Shown here: piece by piece, positions 7,531 through 16,159 of the stretch
Layout: the number at the start of each line of letters is the position of its first letter
Numbering within the stretch: the stretch's first letter is position 1
The notes under the pieces: generated by a model
The model's database searches: none
What the model saw: the letters and a program-made list of their open reading frames with translations, nothing else
Told to the model about the DNA's origin: nothing
Position numbers and translations under genes: made by a program
Assembly: GCA_026196875.1 (NCBI GenBank)
Contig: JAPHTP010000125.1
Span: 1-40,520, forward strand
Reading direction: 5' to 3'
Origin: Kangiellaceae bacterium
Lineage (GTDB): Bacteria; Pseudomonadota; Gammaproteobacteria; Enterobacterales; Kangiellaceae
Length of the DNA: 40,520 bases

Positions 7531-9504
7531 TCATGGATTTTGATCTAAATAGGCGCGATGCGGAGTAGAAAATTCAAAATTATGGAAAGCGTCCCAATTT
7601 ATTGACCACGTCATTAAACCTCTAAAATCAGCGTAAGACTGAGCAGGCTGGTAACTTCCACATTGTAAGCGTTTTATCAAACAATCCAATGCTCGTTGCA
7701 CTTCAGTAGGCGTAGTGTAACCGCTAGAAGCAGAGCTGGTTCCTGAAGGTAAACCAAATGCAACTTGGTCTTGACGTAATCCGGGGAAATGATTATTAAC
7801 ATCACCACCGGCATTAAAACCGGTCAATAACATGTCTGACATAGCCACATGAAAATCGGCCGTACCGGGTTGATAGATATTACCATCGGTCCCTGTCAAC
7901 GAACCGGTATTGTAATGTTGTACATGTAACACCGTCAGGTCGTTTCTAAGTGCATGTATGAGTGGTAAATACGCTCCCCAAATCCCGGCGAATGTGGTTA
8001 GCCCGCCTTGTACATAAGCTGTCTCAGGAGCCATTGTTAATACAAAACTAGCGCCAAATCGGCTTTTTAACGAACGAGTCGCGCTGATCAAATTTACAAT
8101 TGCCGGTGTTTGAGGGTTAGCGATAGTATCGCCTGGATCCATATTTAAAGAACCACCTTCAAGATCAATATCCATACCGTCAAATCCGTATCGTGCGATA
8201 ATATCTCCCATAGTGCGCACAAAATTGTCACGGGCTGTTGTGGTGTTAAGTTGAATATGAGCGTTCGCACCACCAAGTGAAATTAGTACTTTCTTACCCC
8301 GAGACTGTTGTAGTCTTACACCGTCGATAAAATCGGCTTCTGACTCTCCAAAAGGCACAAACGCTACTTCCCCTTCAGCACCACCGGGCTTATTTTCTGC
8401 AAACGAGACGTTAATGATATCCCAATCGTCTATAACGTCCTGCATTTTGATAAACCCAGAACCGTTATCGAAGTTGTGCCAATAACCAATTAGTAAGCGG
8501 TGTGCTAACCCACCTCCTCCGCCATCGTTACTGACAGTTACACTCGTAGTATCGGAGGCTGTTGTATTTTCGTTATCCGTAACCGTTAACGTTACTGTAT
8601 AAGTACCTGCATTAGTGTAGCTGTGAGTTGGATTAGATTGATTACTAAAAGTGCCATCACCAAAGCTCCATTGATAACTGGTGATTGTACCGTCGGGATC
8701 TAGTGAACCGGCACTACTAAAATGTATAGCATTATTGATAACACCGCTATATGGACCATTTACTATGGCAATGGGGGCTTGATTCTCTCCGCCGTTATCA
8801 TCACAACGCCCAATATCTTCCCACGCATGTTGCCAATGGTCTCCTACGCCTGGTTCGTAAGCCCAGGCGGCATTAGAAGAACACCAGCCAGCCACATTGC
8901 AAATATATGCCCTACCTAAATTTTTAACTTGATCGCCCGCGAGATAATTGGCTCCAACTATGTATTGAGGCAAAGGACAATCTCCGCCGCCATCATCACT
9001 TGAAATAGTCGCGGTAGTAGAGGCGCGATTGCTCGCACCATCGTCATCAGTAACAGTTAATGTGACTGTAAAACTGCCGGTAGTAGTATAGCTGTGTACC
9101 GGTGAACTTATCGAGCTAGTTGAACCATCACCAAAATCCCAATGGTAACTACTAATAATACCGTCGGGATCACTCGACCCATCGCTATTGAATGTAATTT
9201 GGCTATTAACCAATCCTGAGTAAGGCCCATTGGCATTCGCTACTGGAGATTTATTGTCACTCCCCCCACCATCGCAGTCGCCAAGTAAAGTCCACTCTTG
9301 CCATGCACCGGAATGAGTCTTCGGATCATTATTTTGAGTCCACCAGTTTGCTTGATAGGCACTATGCAAGTGCTGAACTTGATCGCCTCCATGATAAATA
9401 GAAGCGCTATCCCAGACTGGTAAATTACTACAGTCCTGTGACTTTACGTCCAAAGTAAAAAATAAAACACAAACAACAATTGGAAGATATTTTAGTCTTT
9501 TCAT
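7531..9504 (-). CDS. Secreted modular chitinase (GH18, CBM5/12, PKD)
   Basis: Exported endo-chitinase of about 657 residues. A Sec signal peptide (KRLKYLPIVVCVLFFTLDVKS) is followed by a CBM5/12 chitin-binding module with the AYxxxWW signature, a PKD domain, a second CBM5/12 module, a second PKD domain and a Gly-rich linker. The C-terminal GH18 catalytic barrel (about 330-657) has an intact DxxDxDxE motif, read as GFDGMDIDLEGG, with the acid at about E449. It should hydrolyse chitin outside the cell. The second ATG of the frame (9504) is preferred to the one at 9510 because AAGGA lies six bases before it but abuts the earlier one. The next gene upstream is a propeller hybrid kinase, a plausible regulator of polysaccharide use. 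Confidence 0.96.
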   Translation of the reverse strand: MKRLKYLPIVVCVLFFTLDVKSQDCSNLPVWDSASIYHGGDQVQHLHSAYQANWWTQNNDPKTHSGAWQEWTLLGDCDGGGSDNKSPVANANGPYSGLVNSQITFNSDGSSDPDGIISSYHWDFGDGSTSSISSPVHSYTTTGSFTVTLTVTDDDGASNRASTTATISSDDGGGDCPLPQYIVGANYLAGDQVKNLGRAYICNVAGWCSSNAAWAYEPGVGDHWQHAWEDIGRCDDNGGENQAPIAIVNGPYSGVINNAIHFSSAGSLDPDGTITSYQWSFGDGTFSNQSNPTHSYTNAGTYTVTLTVTDNENTTASDTTSVTVSNDGGGGGLAHRLLIGYWHNFDNGSGFIKMQDVIDDWDIINVSFAENKPGGAEGEVAFVPFGESEADFIDGVRLQQSRGKKVLISLGGANAHIQLNTTTARDNFVRTMGDIIARYGFDGMDIDLEGGSLNMDPGDTIANPQTPAIVNLISATRSLKSRFGASFVLTMAPETAYVQGGLTTFAGIWGAYLPLIHALRNDLTVLHVQHYNTGSLTGTDGNIYQPGTADFHVAMSDMLLTGFNAGGDVNNHFPGLRQDQVAFGLPSGTSSASSGYTTPTEVQRALDCLIKRLQCGSYQPAQSYADFRGLMTWSINWDAFHNFEFSTPHRAYLDQNP

Positions 9505-9953
9505 GTACATTCCTTATTGTTTTAATGGCAAATAATTGAAGCCTTTAAACAAGCTTTTATTAAACGGCTTCTACTCTATTGAGAAAAACTTGTATTCCTG
9601 CGACTCTAAATTTCATTACCTTACCCACAAATATGACAACGCTGTCAACAATTCATCGCAAAAATGCTATAAACTGTGACATTCTTAGATTTTGCCCAGC
9701 AAACTTATTCCTATATGAGATGCAAAGCTATAACAGAGGGAGAAAAGAGCGGCCATTAAATTTAAATTGTCGCCCCCAAATTATCATTGTGTTGAGAAAG
9801 GAGAGCCATACTGGCCAAGATTATCGGTTTAATAATCTCATGCGACCTGTTTAAAAATTTTTAAAACGAATTAAGTGCCCGGCAATGTTAATTGAATTTG
9901 ACACAATGCATGACTAACCGTTGCTTCTCACTTAATTTAGAATTTTGTCAATG
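9505..9953. other. Gene-free leader region of the chitinase gene
   Basis: About 450 bp that should hold the chitinase promoter. It contains the palindrome TGACA-acgc-TGTCA (9634-9647), a candidate operator, and an AT-rich self-complementary run near 9850. A 91-codon open frame on the plus strand (9579-9854) has no recognisable protein features, and I do not call it a gene. No convincing -35/-10 pair stands out. Confidence 0.4.
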
Positions 9954-12900
9954 TCAATTCAATTGATTTTCATATAGTTTCATCAAGCATTCTTTCAGTT
10001 CGTCAAGGCGATAAGGTTTGGCGAGAAAATCATGAATCAATGCGGCATCTTTCATTTCGCCAAAATCCTGTAAAACATCGGCGGTACAAAGAACTATCAA
10101 AATGCTTTGTTTTGCATAGTCTTCATTTAATTTTTCTATTAAGCCAAGCCCATCTAGATTTGGCATCTGTAAATCGGTAAAAATCACATCATATTTCTTT
10201 CTTTTGAGCGCATCAAGAGCCTCTACACCGTCGGAAACAGTATCTGCTTCATAACCTAGTTTTTGCATGCACTTTTGGAACACTTTTTGATTAACGACAT
10301 TGTCTTCAGCAAGCAAAATATCAAGTGGATATTGGCTTTTAAAACTAATTTCTGGTATTCGCTCAGAGCTGAGACTGTCATTCGTTTTTTGAAATATACT
10401 CTCTAATCGTGTTTTCAGTTGCCTTATCTTTATTGGCTTGTAGATGATTTGATTAAATTGAGACAAGATTTTGGTTGGTTGCAATTCTTTAGCATAACTG
10501 GGTGAACACAATATAACTTTTGGGCAACGGGAAAGCGCATTGTTTTTGCTCATGTAGTTAGTAACATTCTCAATAACATTCTTATCATAATTGGATTCTA
10601 GGAGAATAATATCCGGTGTAGTATCAATGTTATTCCCACTTATAAGATCGCTTATCTCCATATAGCTGATTTTTACCTTTGAATATAAAGCAAAGGCATC
10701 TAGTATTTGTTGAGTATGAATATTACACCCTAAGGCAAGTATTGTTTTTCCCTTAAGTAATTTTGAGGTAGCAATAGAATAAATTTTAGCTGTTTCTTTT
10801 GGAGTTTTAACTTTTATACTGAATGAAAATTTAGTGCCTTTTTCCTCTTCACTTTCCACCTCAATTGAACTACCCATCAAGGTGATGATTTGTTGGCAAA
10901 TTGATAAGCCTAAGCCTGTACCTCCATACTTTCGGAAAGTACTAGTTTTAGCTTGCATAAACTTTTTGAATACATTTTTTTGCTCCTCTTGTGACATACC
11001 AATGCCACTGTCCTCAACATAGAAACTTAAGTTTTCAAAACCTGAATCAGCTTGTTGTTCTGTTCTAATATAAACTTTAACGAAACCGCCCTGGGTGAAC
11101 TTAATCGCATTGCTAACTAGATTAGTAATAACTTGCCGTAGTCGCATAAAGTCCGAAACAATTTCTTCCGGCACATTGTCATCTGCGATAAAGCAAAGTT
11201 CGATCTTTTTTTCTTCGATGACATTGGTAAAAATATCGAGTGTGTTTTCTATACATTCTCTTAAATTGAATTGACGCTGCTCCAGTGTCAACATGCCAGA
11301 CTCAATCTTAGATAAGTCAAGAATATCATTGACAAGCAATAATAAACTCTCTGCGCTGTGTTGTATTATTTCAGAATAAGACTTTGACTCTTTTTCTAAA
11401 TGACATTCGTTCAATAAGGACGCAGCACCTATTACGCCATTTAGAGGCGTTCGAATTTCATGACTCATTGACGCAAGATAATATGACTTTGCTTTATTTG
11501 CGGCTTCGGCATACCTGCGCTTTTCAACCGCCAATGACGTTTTATACCTCTGCGCTATGAGTAAAATCAATAATGTTGCCACGGCAAACGCGTAAAAAGC
11601 GTAGGCCCAAAAAGACTTCCAGGGTGCTGGCTGAATGTTGATGGCAACTTTCTTGATATCAGTGTTCAGAGAGCCATTTGATCTGACGGTCGTCACGTTA
11701 AATTCGTAAACTCCTGAATCCAAATTAGTATAGACAGCACGCCTGTTCAGAGAGTCAGTATAAATCCAATCTTGATTAAACCCTTCCATTTTATAAGCAA
11801 ACTGAGCATCCTTACTGTATCGAAAATCTAATGATGAAAACTCTAGTCCAAAAATAATATCCTGGTAACCTAGAGTAATTTCGTCAATTTGATCCGCACG
11901 ATACTGCTGAGCCGTATCTGAGGCCGTTACTGAAACCTTGGAACTTTTGTTAGCGAGTAAAAAGTCTGTGATCAGAACTTTGGTTAATTGTTCAGGAACT
12001 TTAATTTTTAAGGGGTCAAAGAAAGTAACACCATATGGTCCACCGAAGTAAATGATCCCATCTTTATCCATATGATGGCTACCTATCAAATAAGCTGGTA
12101 GTACGCCTTCGGCGGGTAGGAAATTGTGAAACAGCTTCTTTTCATAGTCAAAACGACTTATCCCTTTAGCAGTGCTTATCCATAATTTTCCATCACGTGA
12201 CTCATATAAACCACCAACGGCATCAGATATTAGCCCGTCTTTACTTGTAAAGTGTTCTATTTTTAGGCCCCTCGCGTTTTTGACTAACCGATTGATTCCG
12301 CCGCCTTGCGTACCAACCCATAGAACACCAGAAGGATTAAGAAAAATACTGGTAACGGTTTGATGGCTTAATTTCACTTCTCCATCCAATGGAATACGCT
12401 GAAAAACCTCACTTCCTTTCTCTAGAAAGTTTAAGCCCCCAATAGTCGCTATCCAAAGATTTCCATCAGGGTCAAATAGTAATCCATTGTGAGGAATAGA
12501 GTCAGAAGAAATACTGTTTGGATCTTCCGGATCGTGAACAAACTGTCTTGCTTCCCCAGTAGCCTTATTTAAATAAATTAAGCCTTTACTTCTAGTGCCT
12601 AGCCAAATGTTTCCATCTTCATCAGCAATGTAAGCATTTACTTGCAAGTTCCCCGACGTATTCATCACAGGGTTGTCAAACTGAAACCTCTTTTTACTTT
12701 GATAGCCTTCATTATATTGAAATAAACCAATCTTATGATGGCTGATCCAAAACTGGTTTTCACTATCAATAAAAATTCGTTTAACCCGATCTACCTTTGA
12801 GTTTTCATAGACAGCTTCGGGAGGAGTGACTACTAGCTTTTTACTCCGTTTATCAAATTGAATAATTCCCCCGGAGTCATTTGCAAAATATATTTTGTTA

Positions 12901-14093
12901 TTGCTTGAATTGATAGCCGATACGCTTTGGTAAGGTAGTGATAAATGGTCTATTGAAGATTTTCTGAGCTTGTAAAATTGCCTGCTATTTAAATCTGTTT
13001 TACTGATCCCAAAACGCCAACTTCCGGTCCATAAAATATTATTGTCCAGTAAAAGGCTGTAAATGCTAATTCCCTGTAGACTGTTCTCGTCATCTGATGA
13101 TTTTTGGTAATTTCTATATTCCCCGGTATTTTTATTAAATTCATATAATCCCTGGTAGCTACTCCCTAACCATAAAGTGTTAGCGCTACCCGGTATTATC
13201 TGATGGATCCTTCTAGGTTTCGCATGTTCGCTTTGTTCACCGCCATAAAATCGTTTAATTTGGTTCGTATCAGGATCTATTCGGTTAAGACCTTGGCCAA
13301 ATGCGCTTACCCATAAATATCCCCGAGGATCTACGTAAATAAAATTGATGTGATCTCCGCTAATACTAGAAGGGTCAGCCGGATCATGTCGAAAATGTTG
13401 GAAAGATTGAGTATCAATATTAAATCGGTCTAATCCAGCACTTGGATAATGCCTTAGTGGTACATGACTCAAACCTAACCAGAGATGGCCGGATTGATCT
13501 TCTGCAATGCTTTTAACAGAATTGCCACCGATTGAGTTTGTGTTTTTCGGATCATGTAAGAAGCGTTTGAATTTTTTCTTTTTCCGATCAAAAAGATTTA
13601 GCCCGCCGCTAGCAGTACCAACCCAAAATTGATCACGGCTATCAATAAAGAGCGATGTCACTTGATCAGAGCTTATGCTCGATTCATCTTGCGGGTCATG
13701 GCGAAAAGCCGTGAAATAACCCGTTTTAGGGTCATAGCGATTTAGGCCTCCATTTCTTGTACCAGCCCATATAAATCCTTCCTTGTCCTCTAACAACACC
13801 CAGATATAGTTATCCGATATCGATGTATCATCATCACTATCATGCTTGTAGACAGTGATTTTATAGCCATCATATCGATTGAGACCATCTTGTGTAGCAA
13901 ACCATAAATAACCCTGGTGATCCTTTAATATATCGATCACTGAGTTTTGAGATAACCCGTCCTTATCCGATAAGCTTTCAAAGTGCAGTGGTGCTGAATT
14001 TAATAAGTCGTTATTGCTATCTGCTTTAACAGGGAAAATAACGAGCAAAAAAAAACAGACCAAAACACGCAGGCTGTTAATTAAAAGTTTCAT
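9954..14093 (-). CDS. Beta-propeller hybrid histidine kinase
   Basis: Membrane hybrid sensor kinase of 1379 residues, resembling Bacteroides HTCS proteins. After a signal peptide come about 14 Reg_prop repeats (recurring DxxGxLWxGT and GLNRxD patterns, ~35-700), forming a periplasmic propeller. A Y_Y_Y domain, one membrane helix (~825-850) and a HisKA domain with H878 (SMSHEIRTPLNG) follow, then a HATPase. After a receiver-like segment without a clear acidic pocket (~1125-1240), a true receiver ends the protein (AEDN pocket, phosphoacceptor D1307, AKPY). Unlike classic HTCS it has no AraC-type DNA-binding tail, so output must go through a partner. Neighbours are the chitinase downstream and the receiver-HD-GYP gene upstream; sensing of chitin-derived sugars is an inference from context. 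Confidence 0.94.
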   Translation of the reverse strand: MKLLINSLRVLVCFFLLVIFPVKADSNNDLLNSAPLHFESLSDKDGLSQNSVIDILKDHQGYLWFATQDGLNRYDGYKITVYKHDSDDDTSISDNYIWVLLEDKEGFIWAGTRNGGLNRYDPKTGYFTAFRHDPQDESSISSDQVTSLFIDSRDQFWVGTASGGLNLFDRKKKKFKRFLHDPKNTNSIGGNSVKSIAEDQSGHLWLGLSHVPLRHYPSAGLDRFNIDTQSFQHFRHDPADPSSISGDHINFIYVDPRGYLWVSAFGQGLNRIDPDTNQIKRFYGGEQSEHAKPRRIHQIIPGSANTLWLGSSYQGLYEFNKNTGEYRNYQKSSDDENSLQGISIYSLLLDNNILWTGSWRFGISKTDLNSRQFYKLRKSSIDHLSLPYQSVSAINSSNNKIYFANDSGGIIQFDKRSKKLVVTPPEAVYENSKVDRVKRIFIDSENQFWISHHKIGLFQYNEGYQSKKRFQFDNPVMNTSGNLQVNAYIADEDGNIWLGTRSKGLIYLNKATGEARQFVHDPEDPNSISSDSIPHNGLLFDPDGNLWIATIGGLNFLEKGSEVFQRIPLDGEVKLSHQTVTSIFLNPSGVLWVGTQGGGINRLVKNARGLKIEHFTSKDGLISDAVGGLYESRDGKLWISTAKGISRFDYEKKLFHNFLPAEGVLPAYLIGSHHMDKDGIIYFGGPYGVTFFDPLKIKVPEQLTKVLITDFLLANKSSKVSVTASDTAQQYRADQIDEITLGYQDIIFGLEFSSLDFRYSKDAQFAYKMEGFNQDWIYTDSLNRRAVYTNLDSGVYEFNVTTVRSNGSLNTDIKKVAINIQPAPWKSFWAYAFYAFAVATLLILLIAQRYKTSLAVEKRRYAEAANKAKSYYLASMSHEIRTPLNGVIGAASLLNECHLEKESKSYSEIIQHSAESLLLLVNDILDLSKIESGMLTLEQRQFNLRECIENTLDIFTNVIEEKKIELCFIADDNVPEEIVSDFMRLRQVITNLVSNAIKFTQGGFVKVYIRTEQQADSGFENLSFYVEDSGIGMSQEEQKNVFKKFMQAKTSTFRKYGGTGLGLSICQQIITLMGSSIEVESEEEKGTKFSFSIKVKTPKETAKIYSIATSKLLKGKTILALGCNIHTQQILDAFALYSKVKISYMEISDLISGNNIDTTPDIILLESNYDKNVIENVTNYMSKNNALSRCPKVILCSPSYAKELQPTKILSQFNQIIYKPIKIRQLKTRLESIFQKTNDSLSSERIPEISFKSQYPLDILLAEDNVVNQKVFQKCMQKLGYEADTVSDGVEALDALKRKKYDVIFTDLQMPNLDGLGLIEKLNEDYAKQSILIVLCTADVLQDFGEMKDAALIHDFLAKPYRLDELKECLMKLYENQLN

Positions 14094-14142
14094 TGAGTGA
14101 AGGTTCTAAGAGTTTAATGCTCGTATTTAGTATAGCTTATAT

Positions 14143-14237
14143 AGCACTTTAATCCATTAGCCCCAAAAACCAGGGATAGCTTGCAATTAGACTAGGTAGG
14201 ACAGTAACAGTATTTTCCCAGTTAAAGCACTTTAATC
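14143..14237. promoter_or_regulatory. Paired 12-bp direct repeats upstream of the propeller kinase
   Basis: AGCACTTTAATC occurs at 14143-14154 and again at 14226-14237, both exact and in the same orientation, 83 bp apart. Both lie in the 221-bp gap between the receiver-HD-GYP stop codon and the hybrid kinase start. They could be sites for one regulator acting on the kinase promoter. Function is not shown by the sequence. Confidence 0.35.
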
Positions 14238-14314
14238 ATGCTAATTAACTAGCATTTTATAGCTGATAAACAATTCAAAAAATGATACTCCGAGGAAAAT
14301 GCTCCTTCCATTTT

Positions 14315-15625
14315 CTAGGTTCTCACATATACCTGAAGCGGTGTACTATAGATCTTTTCAAAAGTTATCACTTTGTCAATAATAGCTTCATTAAGCACGG
14401 TTCCTTTTCTTAATAAAAGCAGTCCATCTTTATTAATACAGTCTCGGCTTAACACCATATCTGACTGTAGCCGCAATCCAGATAGCATATGTTCTTCAAC
14501 GCCCTCGATTTCTTCTTCACGCCTTTTGGCAATATTAAAGAAGAGTTTGGGTAGCTCAGGATCGTATAATGAGCCCGCTCTGTCGTAAATAAATTGCCGC
14601 GCATCTTTAGCCGTGTATTTGATTCCATCATACTTTCCTTCCTGCAATAAGCAGTAATCTTTTACAATTGCAAGTATGCGACTTCCTATAGAAATGTCGT
14701 TTCCCTTAAGGGCATCTGGTCCCCCTGAACCGTCATAATATTCACAATGGTGTTCAATAATGCGAGCAGCATCGCTAAAATTTGCGATGTCAGATAAGAC
14801 ACTTGCGCCAATCTCCGGGTAGTTCATATATTGTTCGAAATCTTCAACATCAAGCAGTTTAAGCGGCGTTTCGATTAGTTTCTCAGGAAGTGCAAGCTTG
14901 CCCAGTTCAAACAGCAAACTGGAATAATAGACTTGCTTAACCATATATTCACTGAGTTCGGCTTCCTCCGCAAGCTGGCATGCTAGAGTGGGTAGCTCGG
15001 GATGGTTGCGGCTAAACACGTTTTCTCTGGCACAAATGGCATGAGATAATAGTTTAACCACCTCGTCATAACTATTGGTAAGCTCTTCGTACGCCTTATC
15101 TAACATACATTCAGCTTCTCTTAACTCCCTGACTCGTGCTTCAACCTTTTCTTCTAACTTTTTATTCCAGTCTCTTAACTTTTTGTTCTGTTGGTGAGTT
15201 AGCACTAGCAGTCTTTCTTTCTCACTTTCCAGGTAACTAATTCGGAGTAAAGAACTTACTTTTAACTTAATATCATTGTCTTCCCAAGGTTTACTAACAT
15301 AAGCGCTGATTTTCCCTTCATTGATAGCACGAATTGTTGATTCCTGATCGGAAAATCCAGTTAGCAATATACTGGGCGTTTTAGGGCTTTTTTCCTTGGC
15401 ACGGCTTAAGAACTCTGCGCCATCCATGTTAGGCATCCGCATATCGGAGATGATTAAGTCGATTTTAGTTTTCTCAAGAACCTCAAGTCCCTCAACACCG
15501 CTTTCTGCAAGATGGATGTTATAGCCGTCTCGTCGGAAAAGACGCTTAAGCGAAACCAATATGTTTTTTTCATCATCCACACAGAGTAGATTAGGCTTTT
15601 CAGTTTCTGCTTCTGCTTCACTCAT
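14315..15625 (-). CDS. RpfG-like receiver-HD-GYP protein with degraded active site
   Basis: 436 residues laid out like RpfG, the c-di-GMP phosphodiesterase response regulator: receiver (~10-130; phosphoacceptor in LIISDMRMP; SKPW), coiled coil (~140-195), HD-GYP-type domain (~195-370) and the usual tail. The catalytic signature is eroded. The HDxGK motif reads FELGK (F239, E240), the later metal His before PEIG is Tyr, the HHE motif reads HHC, and GYP reads GGP (301-303). Hydrolysis of c-di-GMP is therefore unlikely. It more probably works as a phosphorylation-controlled binding protein or a pseudo-enzyme. It sits in a minus-strand run behind a kinase and a small Cys-rich protein, 97 bp away from the latter, so the kinase may phosphorylate it (inference). 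Confidence 0.9.
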   Translation of the reverse strand: MSEAEAETEKPNLLCVDDEKNILVSLKRLFRRDGYNIHLAESGVEGLEVLEKTKIDLIISDMRMPNMDGAEFLSRAKEKSPKTPSILLTGFSDQESTIRAINEGKISAYVSKPWEDNDIKLKVSSLLRISYLESEKERLLVLTHQQNKKLRDWNKKLEEKVEARVRELREAECMLDKAYEELTNSYDEVVKLLSHAICARENVFSRNHPELPTLACQLAEEAELSEYMVKQVYYSSLLFELGKLALPEKLIETPLKLLDVEDFEQYMNYPEIGASVLSDIANFSDAARIIEHHCEYYDGSGGPDALKGNDISIGSRILAIVKDYCLLQEGKYDGIKYTAKDARQFIYDRAGSLYDPELPKLFFNIAKRREEEIEGVEEHMLSGLRLQSDMVLSRDCINKDGLLLLRKGTVLNEAIIDKVITFEKIYSTPLQVYVRT

Positions 15626-15721
15626 CTTTAAGTCTCACTATTAAGGTAATTTCCATGCTCAAATATCATTTAGTAGACAAAATAATCGTATAAAAAAATA
15701 TAAAAGCGAATCTATAACTTA

Positions 15722-16156
15722 TCAGGCTTCCTTCTTCTTGATTCTTTTCTTGAACACGCCAAACTCTTCGAGGATTGGACTTCTTTTGTGTCTCATATAG
15801 TACTTGAGTTCTTTACGGGCTACTTCCACCGTAAGTCCTTTCTCGACTAAATCATTTAATACTGTATCGAATGCTTTGCGCCTTCTTAGACCCTGCTCAG
15901 AAGTATCTCGGCGGTTTTCAAAGAAGTCGAGTAAGGTAGACCCGCATTCACAATTTCTGAATAATTCAAGAATAGTTTCACCATCATCATCTTCAGATAT
16001 TTTTAAGCCACTTCTTCCTTGCACTTCAACCGTGCGCGAAGTGAAGTCTTCAATGTTTTTATAGATCGCTCCACAAGTAACACACTTTTTTGGAAAAGAA
16101 CTCTGTTCTAGAGCAACTAGATCATTAAATAGCGCATCATCAATATTTTCCGCCAC
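15722..16156 (-). CDS. Small Cys-rich protein coupled to a histidine kinase
   Basis: Protein of 144 residues that I do not recognise as a named family. It has CVTCG near residues 25-29 and NCECGS near residue 70, so four cysteines could bind zinc. The C-terminal half is helical and very basic, ending KKRIKKKEA. No signal peptide or membrane segment is present, so it is probably cytoplasmic. The start is GTG, supported by GAGG eight bases upstream inside the end of the kinase gene, and only three bases separate the two genes. That tight spacing suggests it works with the kinase, for example as an adaptor or redox/zinc-responsive partner. This role is inference. Confidence 0.8.
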   Translation of the reverse strand: MAENIDDALFNDLVALEQSSFPKKCVTCGAIYKNIEDFTSRTVEVQGRSGLKISEDDDGETILELFRNCECGSTLLDFFENRRDTSEQGLRRRKAFDTVLNDLVEKGLTVEVARKELKYYMRHKRSPILEEFGVFKKRIKKKEA

Positions 16157-16159
16157 AGA

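Noticed and set aside
9579-9854. 91-codon plus-strand frame upstream of the chitinase gene.
   Set aside because: No ribosome site, odd composition and no domain or signal features; it lies in the expected promoter region.
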